NCBI GenBank assembly: GCA_002393835.1
Contig: DGTW01000051.1
Location: 1 to 12,653, forward strand
Direction: 5' to 3'
DNA: 12,653 bases
Source: Treponema sp. UBA4326
Lineage (GTDB): Bacteria > Spirochaetota > Spirochaetia > Treponematales > Treponemataceae
The notes below the pieces were generated by a model, which did not search any database, was not told the DNA's origin, and saw nothing but the letters and a program-made list of their open reading frames with translations. A program made the position numbers and the translations under genes. Shown in pieces: positions 1 to 6,651 of this stretch (position 1 is the first letter of the stretch; every line of letters begins with the position of its first letter).

Positions 1-43
1 TTGTAGAAAAGTGTGGTATTATTAAATTGTAGACAGGAGCGAG

Positions 44-124
44 ATGAGGACGCACACCGGCTGCACGACAGGATGCGTAATGCAATTTCCGACAAAAAGA
101 TCTGACTCCTCGGGGGTCTTGTAA
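44..124 (+). CDS. possible 26-residue small ORF, function unknown
   Basis: A short plus-strand frame starts with ATG at 44 behind an AGGAG motif at 35-39 (four-base spacer) and stops with TAA at 122-124. The peptide begins MRTHTGCTTGCV, with two cysteines four residues apart, and has no signal or membrane segment. I do not recognise it. In its favour are the well-placed ribosome binding site and the plus-strand T-tract terminator about 75 nt downstream. Against it are its length and the absence of a clear promoter inside the window. A 46-residue cysteine-containing minus-strand frame (162 to 22) covers the same bases with a weaker start signal, so neither is secure. Confidence 0.15.
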   Translation: MRTHTGCTTGCVMQFPTKRSDSSGVL

Positions 125-200
125 TTACATTCACTCCGCCTGCAGGATATGCAGGGTTCCATTAATTGCCCTTCGCTAAGGTCGAAGAGAGGCAAACTAT

Positions 201-233
201 AAACCGCCAAAAGCTGGCGGTTTTCTTTTTTTT
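201..233. terminator. intrinsic terminator hairpin, strongest on the plus strand
   Basis: A perfect 9-bp inverted repeat (201-209 with 215-223, GC-rich core CCGCCA/TGGCGG, five-base loop) runs into a T-rich stretch to about 233 on the plus strand. The hairpin begins 17 nt after the stop codon of the minus-strand peptidase-fusion gene at 241, so it may also end that transcript, although the minus-strand T-run (TTTATAGTTTG) is poorer. The polarity implies that a plus-strand transcript enters from the left, from a convergent gene outside the window or from a short RNA within 1-200. Confidence 0.75.
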
Positions 234-240
234 GCTCATC

Positions 241-2640
241 CTAATTGAAAAACTCAATCGGCCAGGTCGCATACAGGTTTCCGAAATTGCCGGCATTGAA
301 GAGCTGTACATGGGAGCCAATTGTGTTCTGAACGAGGTATTTGTACAAATCTGCGTAGAAGATTCCGTAAGACCCGTTCTGGTCAGCGGAGTTTATAGTC
401 TCAATCATTTTGTCGGTGAAATTGTGGGTAAAGCGGTTTGAAAGCCAGACTTTAAGCTCCACGCTGTAGAGGTCGGCAAATGATGTTTCGTAGCCGTTGG
501 CAGCTGTAAAGGCAAGAATGCCCTTGTAGGCATCATTCTGGGCAACATTCAGTACGCTGGCCGAATAGCACGGCTCCGCGATAATGAGCATTTTTCGATA
601 ACATTTCTGATTCTGGTTTGATTCAGACTGGCCGGACAAATAGTCAAGCGTGGCTTTCATTCGTTCGGTGGTAAATCCTTCTTTTCCTTTTCCTTGCCAG
701 ACAAACTGACCGAGCGCCCCGTTTCCGTTCCGGTTTGCGCCGTGTCCCGACCAGAACCAGAGGATGTCGGACTGTCCGTCACTATTCAATTGAGTGGGGC
801 TTTCCACGAGACGCGGATGCGTTTGCCTGTCTTCGCTGCGGCTTTCAATCGAAACAGCTTCTCCTTTCATAATATTCACCATGTCGTCTGCCGTCAGCTC
901 AGAAAGCAGGTAGTCAATCTGAATGTCGTCCGTGTACAGGTTTTCACCGTTCAGTCGGGCATAGATTTCACCGGGCTTTTTGTTACGTTTGCTGCCCGCT
1001 ATGTCATCGGCAAGAATCAGGATAATGTTGTCATCATTATATATCTTGGTTTTCTTCTTTAAAAGCTGATAGAGATAGAGCGCATCCGCCTGATGACGGT
1101 AATTTTGCCAACCGTTTGATGCTGCGACGATGACCGCCCAGTGACTCTTTGCCTCTTCATAGTCAACAGATACGCCTTCGCTTTCTTCCTGAAGCTGTTT
1201 CTCAATTTCGTCAATGAGTACGCCCCATTCCCAGCTTGCCCGGTTTCCGGCAGTGCGACCGTTTCCGTCCGAAGATGTGTAGTCAAGTGGCTCAAAACTT
1301 CCCTCTGCTACGGTCCAATGAGTGTAAACCGTGCGAAGAGCGCTTGTGAGAGTTTCTGCGTCAAAATCCAGTAAGCCGGTCGCACCGTTGATATTCACCG
1401 TTTTGTTTGCGTCAATATCTTCAAAGGCGAACATCATGCCGAGCGGCGACAATGCTGATTTTCCGCCACTTCCTGTTCCGGTAAAACTCTTTATCGCTTC
1501 GTTTACCGCATGATTTGAAATAGGCGTGGTCGCTTCGTTTTTGATGCAACGAGCCGCCGCAAAGCCGCACAAAAGCAAGGCATCGTACAAATTCGCTTCG
1601 CCGACAGAAGGCTTTTCATTGAAACGAGCCTCGTACATGACGACAAAACCGCTGGTCGGGTCGGCATAAGGAGCCGTTCCTTCAACGCCTTCTGCAAGCC
1701 CTGCGAATTCTTCTTTCAGAAAATCTGCGGTAAAGGCAGTGTCGGTAAAAAGGAGCCTGGGGGAGCTGTCTCCAAGTCGCTCTCGTTCCTGTAAGATTGC
1801 CTGTGCATCTTTGTATGAAGAAAGTGCGCACAGAACATAATCAGCACCACTTCCGAGCGCTTCGCTGGCAGCGCTTGCAAGAGGAAGGGCTTGGGTTCCT
1901 GCCCCGTAGCTGGTCTCTGCGTTTTCAGAAGAAATATAACGGATATTATTTACAGGCGTAAGTTTCAGCTCGGAGGCGATGTAAGGTCCCCAGTTAAAGA
2001 ATGTCTCGCCGTATAAATCTGCGCTTGAAATGAATGCGACCTTTTTTCCGCCATAAGCCGCCACTTTTGCAAGCAGGGCTTCGGTCTGGGAGATGTCAGT
2101 TTCGGTCAATGCCCACAAGAAAGGGTCGGAATGTGCTGCGGATGCGGCATTCATCGCAAAGGCTCGGATAATGCTTTCGCTTGCGGCGCATGGGGCAATG
2201 AGCGGTTTTTTGTTGATAAAACACGGCTCGGCAAAAACCTGCACATGGTCAGAATAGCGGGGGCCGATAATAGCAAACACATCGTCTCTTTTTGAAAGAC
2301 TTTCTGCCATGGAAGCGAGATTTTCGCTCTCTTCGCTGTACCATTCGAGGTCAAGGATGAATGGCGTGGAAAATTCACTGTCCGTCAGGGCCGTTTTTAG
2401 CGAGGAAAGGTACCAGTCTGCGATACGGTGAAAACGGCTGCTCTGCTCGCCGCTAGAAGGAAGAACCATCGCAACTTTTATCTTTCGCCAGCTGTCTGTG
2501 TCACTTGTTTTGCCTGAGGACGACGAGTCGGAATCATCTGAACAAGAGGCAAGGCAAAGAAACAGGACATAAAACAGTATCAATAAAATATTTTTGGCAG
2601 AAACAGGAACAAAACGATAATTTTTATTTATTTTCTTCAT
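241..2640 (-). CDS. lipoprotein fusing a LivJ-like binding domain to a legumain-like C13 cysteine peptidase
   Basis: This 799-aa protein starts with a lipoprotein signal peptide (lipobox LASC, Cys33), then a Ser/Asp-rich linker. Residues about 55-370 resemble the branched-chain amino-acid type I periplasmic binding fold; FAIIGPRYSDHVQVF and the following KPLIAPCAASES are typical of that family. Residues about 499-799 resemble family C13 peptidases (legumain, GPI8). HWAVIVAASNGWQNYRHQAD at 500-519 is close to the legumain N-terminus, SGHG (His633) fits the catalytic His and AEPCYS (Cys691) the catalytic Cys. N513, R515, H516 and E689 match legumain positions for the active-site Asn and part of the S1 pocket. 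Legumain cleaves after Asn or Asp; the specificity here is unknown. The start is ATG 2640; a GTG at 2646 is in frame two codons earlier. It overlaps the BMP gene by 17 nt, so translational coupling is likely. The protein is probably anchored to a membrane outside the cytoplasm. The domain calls are firm and the biological role is unknown. Confidence 0.88.
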   Translation of the reverse strand: MKKINKNYRFVPVSAKNILLILFYVLFLCLASCSDDSDSSSSGKTSDTDSWRKIKVAMVLPSSGEQSSRFHRIADWYLSSLKTALTDSEFSTPFILDLEWYSEESENLASMAESLSKRDDVFAIIGPRYSDHVQVFAEPCFINKKPLIAPCAASESIIRAFAMNAASAAHSDPFLWALTETDISQTEALLAKVAAYGGKKVAFISSADLYGETFFNWGPYIASELKLTPVNNIRYISSENAETSYGAGTQALPLASAASEALGSGADYVLCALSSYKDAQAILQERERLGDSSPRLLFTDTAFTADFLKEEFAGLAEGVEGTAPYADPTSGFVVMYEARFNEKPSVGEANLYDALLLCGFAAARCIKNEATTPISNHAVNEAIKSFTGTGSGGKSALSPLGMMFAFEDIDANKTVNINGATGLLDFDAETLTSALRTVYTHWTVAEGSFEPLDYTSSDGNGRTAGNRASWEWGVLIDEIEKQLQEESEGVSVDYEEAKSHWAVIVAASNGWQNYRHQADALYLYQLLKKKTKIYNDDNIILILADDIAGSKRNKKPGEIYARLNGENLYTDDIQIDYLLSELTADDMVNIMKGEAVSIESRSEDRQTHPRLVESPTQLNSDGQSDILWFWSGHGANRNGNGALGQFVWQGKGKEGFTTERMKATLDYLSGQSESNQNQKCYRKMLIIAEPCYSASVLNVAQNDAYKGILAFTAANGYETSFADLYSVELKVWLSNRFTHNFTDKMIETINSADQNGSYGIFYADLYKYLVQNTIGSHVQLFNAGNFGNLYATWPIEFFN

Positions 2641-3754
2641 ATTCACGCTCTTTTTCTATGGCTCCTGCTAAGGCTCCCTGCACGACGGCAGAAAGCTTAT
2701 CTTTATATGATTTTGAAATTATCAGTTCTGTGTAGCCGTTTGCAAGGTCAAATTCCTGATGATGGGGAAGTTTGCCCGAAAGCCACTGCTCAATGCATTT
2801 TTGAACGGCACGGTCGATATGCTTTACCACGGAGAAAGGAACTTGCTTCGTGTAGACAGACAAATCGGAGTCCATGCCCACTGTATAGAAGGACTTTTCT
2901 CCTTTTTCTCGGTTGTAGCGCAAAAGTCCGTGGACACTTCCGCCACAAACAGGAAAATAAAGGTCAAAGGGATTTAATTTCTGGGCAAAGAGCGCCAGAG
3001 CATAAGAGAGGTCGGCACTGTCAAAGCCATCTTTGTCATGATCGTTATTAAGGGAAATCGCCGCAAAATCCAGCTCCTCAAATTTTGAAACTGAATCCGA
3101 CCATTCCGTAAAATTATAGTCATAGACTTTTTCGTTCCAGGCAGATTCGCTGCCAGCGATAAAGCCCTTCAACGCATCCATGACGCTTTGAGTGCTTTCG
3201 TTAGCAAGAATGGCAAGAATCCGGGCATTTTCCCTTCCCGCAAGCAGCGTCTTTGAAGCCAGCCCAGCAAGGTAACTCGCACCATAGAGTGGCATATATG
3301 CTGTATTTACAGCAGGAAATTCAGTTTCTTTGGATTCAAAAAGCATGTATGAAATCGTATCGGGCTTTTCAGAGAGATATGGTGAAAAAAATTCAAGGTA
3401 GCCCTCATCACCAAAAAGGAAAAACACCGGGAGCTTGTAGGTTTTCGTTAGCTCATAACAGCGCGGAATGTATTCATCAACAAGGCCTTTTGCCTCATCC
3501 CAGTTTTTGGGGCAGATATCATATACCAAGAGATTGTTTTTTAGGGCAGCCTTCTGAACGCCCGAGCAAAAAGAATCGACATAGGAATTGTCGCCCAAGC
3601 CGTTGGGCGGATAAAAAGCAATAAGTCCGCCTTTTGAAGCGACGCTCTCAACAGAGGGATTTTCGTCATCGGATTCGTTCTTGCAGGAAAAGAGAGAAAA
3701 TGAAAAAATCGTAAAAAAAGTCGCAAAAAAGGTAAACCTGAAAAAGTTTTTCAT
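2624..3754 (-). CDS. BMP/PnrA-family substrate-binding lipoprotein
   Basis: A 376-aa lipoprotein: a Phe-rich hydrophobic signal ends in LFSC (Cys24) and is followed by an acidic linker. The mature part matches the basic membrane protein family (PnrA/TmpC/Med-like type I binding fold). GLGDNSYVDSFCSGVQKAA at 52-70 corresponds to the family's N-terminal strand-helix, and GMDSDLSV (293-300) followed by SVVKHIDRAVQKCI (308-321) to the C-terminal signature. Known members bind purine nucleosides and feed ABC importers; the ligand here cannot be read off. An Asp-rich stretch at 238-248 (DHDKDGFDSAD) looks like a calcium-type loop and is unusual for the family. The start is ATG 3754 because a Lys precedes the hydrophobic core there; the in-frame TTG at 3796 would add 14 residues. 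The Shine-Dalgarno is weak. The 3' end overlaps the peptidase-fusion gene. No permease or ATPase lies nearby, so it may act as a sensor or serve a distant transporter. Confidence 0.85.
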   Translation of the reverse strand: MKNFFRFTFFATFFTIFSFSLFSCKNESDDENPSVESVASKGGLIAFYPPNGLGDNSYVDSFCSGVQKAALKNNLLVYDICPKNWDEAKGLVDEYIPRCYELTKTYKLPVFFLFGDEGYLEFFSPYLSEKPDTISYMLFESKETEFPAVNTAYMPLYGASYLAGLASKTLLAGRENARILAILANESTQSVMDALKGFIAGSESAWNEKVYDYNFTEWSDSVSKFEELDFAAISLNNDHDKDGFDSADLSYALALFAQKLNPFDLYFPVCGGSVHGLLRYNREKGEKSFYTVGMDSDLSVYTKQVPFSVVKHIDRAVQKCIEQWLSGKLPHHQEFDLANGYTELIISKSYKDKLSAVVQGALAGAIEKEREYEENK

Positions 3755-3790
3755 AAACAAACACAAGAATTCATAAAAGAAAGAAGACAA

Positions 3791-3818
3791 GTTCAAATGC
3801 CCGGACAGACATTTGAAC
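3791..3818. terminator. inverted repeat between the MACPF and BMP genes, possible weak terminator or regulatory hairpin
   Basis: A perfect 9-bp inverted repeat, GTTCAAATG (3791-3799) with CATTTGAAC (3810-3818), encloses a ten-base loop. It lies after the MACPF stop codon at 3876 and before the BMP start at 3754. On the minus strand it is followed by a pyrimidine-rich stretch (TTGTCTTCTTTCTTTT), which fits a weak intrinsic terminator. The stem is AT-rich, so an operator or an mRNA processing hairpin is also possible. Confidence 0.45.
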
Positions 3819-3875
3819 CTGCCATTGTCCTTGTCACGAGGTCAAGCAAAAAAATGACACGTCAAGTCCTTTCAG

Positions 3876-6575
3876 CTATTTACAAGGCTCACATAGAATT
3901 ACACGGTAGCACGGGCCTTGTTCAGACCGAAGCTCTGATGCTGACGCCCTGCGATACCAGATTAATCCAACTTTGTAGTCGTGAGCCATATCTTTATAGT
4001 TAGTATGGCTTACAGAACCTGAATTAGGAGAAATGGTGATTTTAGACAGATTGCCCCATGTATTGCTGCGCATTGTCGCGGGATCGGTGGTGTTGTTGTC
4101 ATCCCAACAAGCCAGTACGCAATTCTCTGCCTGGTCAAAGTAGTATCGTTCCGTTACTGCTCCGTTGTTATTGAAGCCGATATATCCGGTTTTGGTAAGG
4201 TTAAGGCCGAGCACACCGCCCTTCATGAACATGGCAGCCACCGTACCGCCTGGTTTTCTAGAAAGATTGTTCAAGCGCGAGACAAGACCGGTGATGGCAC
4301 TTGTTTTTGGAAGAGAATATTTTCCATTAACAAAATGAGTGCCATTGTAATCCCATTTTTCTGTGAGCAGCCAGACAGGATAATAGTAGATGTTTTGATA
4401 TTCTGATGGCAAGTTTTCCCAACTATCATCAGATGTGGTTTTTTGGTACTTATTGGCGATTAATTGTTGCTGACTGCCATCGACATTAGCAAAGGCTGTG
4501 CTGCCATTCTCATAACCAGTACCCATATAATAATCGCGCAAATACAAGTTGTTTTCAATTTTTACGACATTGTATGTACCGTTGGCTGCCCCAAAATTAA
4601 GTTTGTAGTCTTCGGAAGATACCTCAGAGCTTTTTTCTTCTATCTTGTTCTGGTTTTCTTCGGAGAGATATGAAGGCACATAGGTAGTAAGCGTAGTACC
4701 GGTAAGATAGAATGTCGTATACTGGTCATAGTCGAGGGATGATTTTTCGGTCAAGACAACCTGCCCGCCATTCCAGCCAACGGAATGCGGTTTATGGAGT
4801 ATATCACCTGCATACAAACCCTGATTCCAGAACACTTTTCCGTTGTTATCTGCAGGATAGAGGACTTTGACACGGCTGTTTATATTAAGCTGCGGAATAT
4901 ACTCCCAGCACAATTTTGCAACCAAATTGTCTCCGTAGTAGATGTCTTTTACAAAAGAACCGTTCTCATCGAAAGCAATCTTTGTGGTGTCGATTTTTGC
5001 AGGAAGCGTGTTCACATGACGTGCCTGACCTTCAATCGGGTAATCCACTTTCAGCTGACTTTCAAAATAGTCTTCCATTGCTTTATAGCGCTCTTCGAAT
5101 CCGTCCAACTCATCGTCAAGAAGCTCATACAAAGGAATGAGGTTGTCAGGACTTATAAAATCTACGAATACGCAGTTGTTGGCTTCGCTCAATGTAGCCT
5201 GCCACTCAGCGAATTTGTCACTGCGGCTGCTTTCTGAGGCCGTTCTTTCGTTAAGCAAAGAGCCAAATCCCGATATCGCATCTTCGCTTCCTCCCTTCAC
5301 ATCTGAACTAAAGTTGAATCTGTTGCCTTCGCTTGTGAGCGTCTTCTTGTAGCTTCCCTCTACAGTAGTTGACAGTTTGAAAAGACCATCATAGCCTGCC
5401 TTAAGCATTCCTCCTGCCTCAAATGTACTTTCCATCTTCTCGGTATTTGCTTCCATGTCCAGATGAACCTTACCGCCAAGGATTCCGCCTTTTACGACAT
5501 GAGTACCATACTGTTTTACAAGCTTCTTGAAGACATCCGCTGTATTATTCTTAAATCGCGGGTTTATACCGTTAATGGCTTTATAAGCGGCATCCGTCAT
5601 AAATTCTTTTTTGGTAAGCGTCATATCATCAGTATTAATAACCGCAGTCAGTTTATTAACTTTAATGTCAGCCCATGCATACTGATAGTTTGTCGTGTCG
5701 TGGCTTGTCCACTCTGTATGAGCATCAATTTCACCACTGAAATCAGCGATGTCAAAACTACCTTCAACAGTATGTTTGAGTGAGGCTTCAAGTTCTGCAA
5801 GGTTTGAACCGGATGCCTCACGATAAGAAAGCTTAGTGGAGTCAGACGTGTAGACAATCTTAACGACATCGCCTTCATAGGTAATACCGTCATCGCTCAT
5901 AAGTTCCGTAACCTTAAAAATAGGACTCTTACGGCATCTTGCTGAAGCATAGCCAAGACGGTTGTTGTAGCCGTAGCCGATGAACTGCTTCATGGCAACT
6001 GATTCACTCGGTTCATCAGCATTTGCCGCCGCAGCTTTCTGCTCCAGGTTTATTGTCTTTGTCGTCTCCGTACCTGTCGCACCATATTTTATGGTGAGGG
6101 TTGCGCTGTGAGTGTTTGCGTTATCGTTCTGGTACACATACAGATTGACTTTTTTTGTGCCGTTTCCTTTCTGGTCAAGGCTTCCCGCTTCTTCGCTTAT
6201 GTAGCCAAGCTGATAAATTTCTTCAGTATCCTCGGTCTGACCAGTAGTTTCGTCAGTTTCAGTGTAGAAATCATTCTCAGCATAGGCAATTTCTGCGCCC
6301 CAAGAGTCACCGTTGTTTATCGGAAGGACAAATTCAACCTTGTAAGCGTAATTTTCAAGCTTCAGGTCTTCCGTATCTCCGAATGTGCTTACATCCTTCG
6401 TTACGGATGTGATTGTAGGGGTAGTAGTTTCTGTGGTGTCAGCTCCCGGAGTTGTTTTTGGCGTACTGTCACTTTTTGGCGAGGTCTCATCATCGCCATT
6501 TGAGCAGCCTGAGAAAATCAGTGCCGAAGCAAGCAGCAATGATGTCAGACATGATAAGATTTTTGTCTTTTTCAT
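3876..6575 (-). CDS. MACPF-domain (perforin-like) lipoprotein
   Basis: An 899-aa lipoprotein: signal MKKTKILSCLTSLLLASALI, lipobox FSGC (Cys24), then a Thr/Ser/Pro-rich linker to about 55. Residues about 57-180 form a beta-rich region ending TKTINLEQKA that resembles a BACON/Ig-like repeat (tentative). MQ-type MACPF sequence begins near GYGYNNRLGYAS (200-211). The defining signature YGTHVVKGGILGGK is at 356-369, fitting the family pattern (Y/F)GTH-x(n)-GG. Residues about 520-899 form a C-terminal region with WNGGQVV, YYPVWLL and GLIWYRR motifs, possibly for target binding. MACPF proteins oligomerise into membrane pores; bacterial members include the Bacteroidales antimicrobial proteins (BSAPs) and also proteins with no known pore activity. 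The start is ATG 6575, five bases after AAGGAGG; the open frame to 6821 lacks this. It is the last gene of a four-gene unit, 76 nt after the preceding lipoprotein gene, and its signal-peptide DNA is nearly the same as that gene's. The domain is confident; target and activity are unknown. Confidence 0.87.
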   Translation of the reverse strand: MKKTKILSCLTSLLLASALIFSGCSNGDDETSPKSDSTPKTTPGADTTETTTPTITSVTKDVSTFGDTEDLKLENYAYKVEFVLPINNGDSWGAEIAYAENDFYTETDETTGQTEDTEEIYQLGYISEEAGSLDQKGNGTKKVNLYVYQNDNANTHSATLTIKYGATGTETTKTINLEQKAAAANADEPSESVAMKQFIGYGYNNRLGYASARCRKSPIFKVTELMSDDGITYEGDVVKIVYTSDSTKLSYREASGSNLAELEASLKHTVEGSFDIADFSGEIDAHTEWTSHDTTNYQYAWADIKVNKLTAVINTDDMTLTKKEFMTDAAYKAINGINPRFKNNTADVFKKLVKQYGTHVVKGGILGGKVHLDMEANTEKMESTFEAGGMLKAGYDGLFKLSTTVEGSYKKTLTSEGNRFNFSSDVKGGSEDAISGFGSLLNERTASESSRSDKFAEWQATLSEANNCVFVDFISPDNLIPLYELLDDELDGFEERYKAMEDYFESQLKVDYPIEGQARHVNTLPAKIDTTKIAFDENGSFVKDIYYGDNLVAKLCWEYIPQLNINSRVKVLYPADNNGKVFWNQGLYAGDILHKPHSVGWNGGQVVLTEKSSLDYDQYTTFYLTGTTLTTYVPSYLSEENQNKIEEKSSEVSSEDYKLNFGAANGTYNVVKIENNLYLRDYYMGTGYENGSTAFANVDGSQQQLIANKYQKTTSDDSWENLPSEYQNIYYYPVWLLTEKWDYNGTHFVNGKYSLPKTSAITGLVSRLNNLSRKPGGTVAAMFMKGGVLGLNLTKTGYIGFNNNGAVTERYYFDQAENCVLACWDDNNTTDPATMRSNTWGNLSKITISPNSGSVSHTNYKDMAHDYKVGLIWYRRASASELRSEQGPCYRVILCEPCK

Positions 6576-6580
6576 AAAAA

Positions 6581-6587
6581 CCTCCTT
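6581..6587 (-). promoter_or_regulatory. ribosome binding site that fixes the MACPF start
   Basis: AAGGAGG on the minus strand, five bases before ATG 6575. It rules out the much longer reading frame that remains open to 6821, which would overlap the upstream lipoprotein gene by 170 nt and lack an N-terminal signal peptide. Confidence 0.85.
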
Positions 6588-6651
6588 GTATGAAAAAAGC
6601 AAAGTGTGGTATACGGCTTTCCTAATCAAGCAAAAGAATGACAGAAAATGC

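Noticed and set aside
22..162. 46-residue minus-strand frame with several cysteines
   Set aside because: It has only a weak AGGG before its ATG and no recognisable family, and the longer version would start inside the terminator stem.
3755..3796. TTG start for the BMP gene at 3796
   Set aside because: It would place 14 extra residues before a normal lipoprotein signal and would start inside the inverted repeat.
4785..5237. 150-residue plus-strand open frame opposite the MACPF gene
   Set aside because: It is antisense to a gene with a clear domain, has no convincing start signal and no recognisable motif.
8..6612. 12-base identical string at 8-19 and 6601-6612
   Set aside because: Low-complexity flanks and no other shared sequence; a match of this length can occur by chance.
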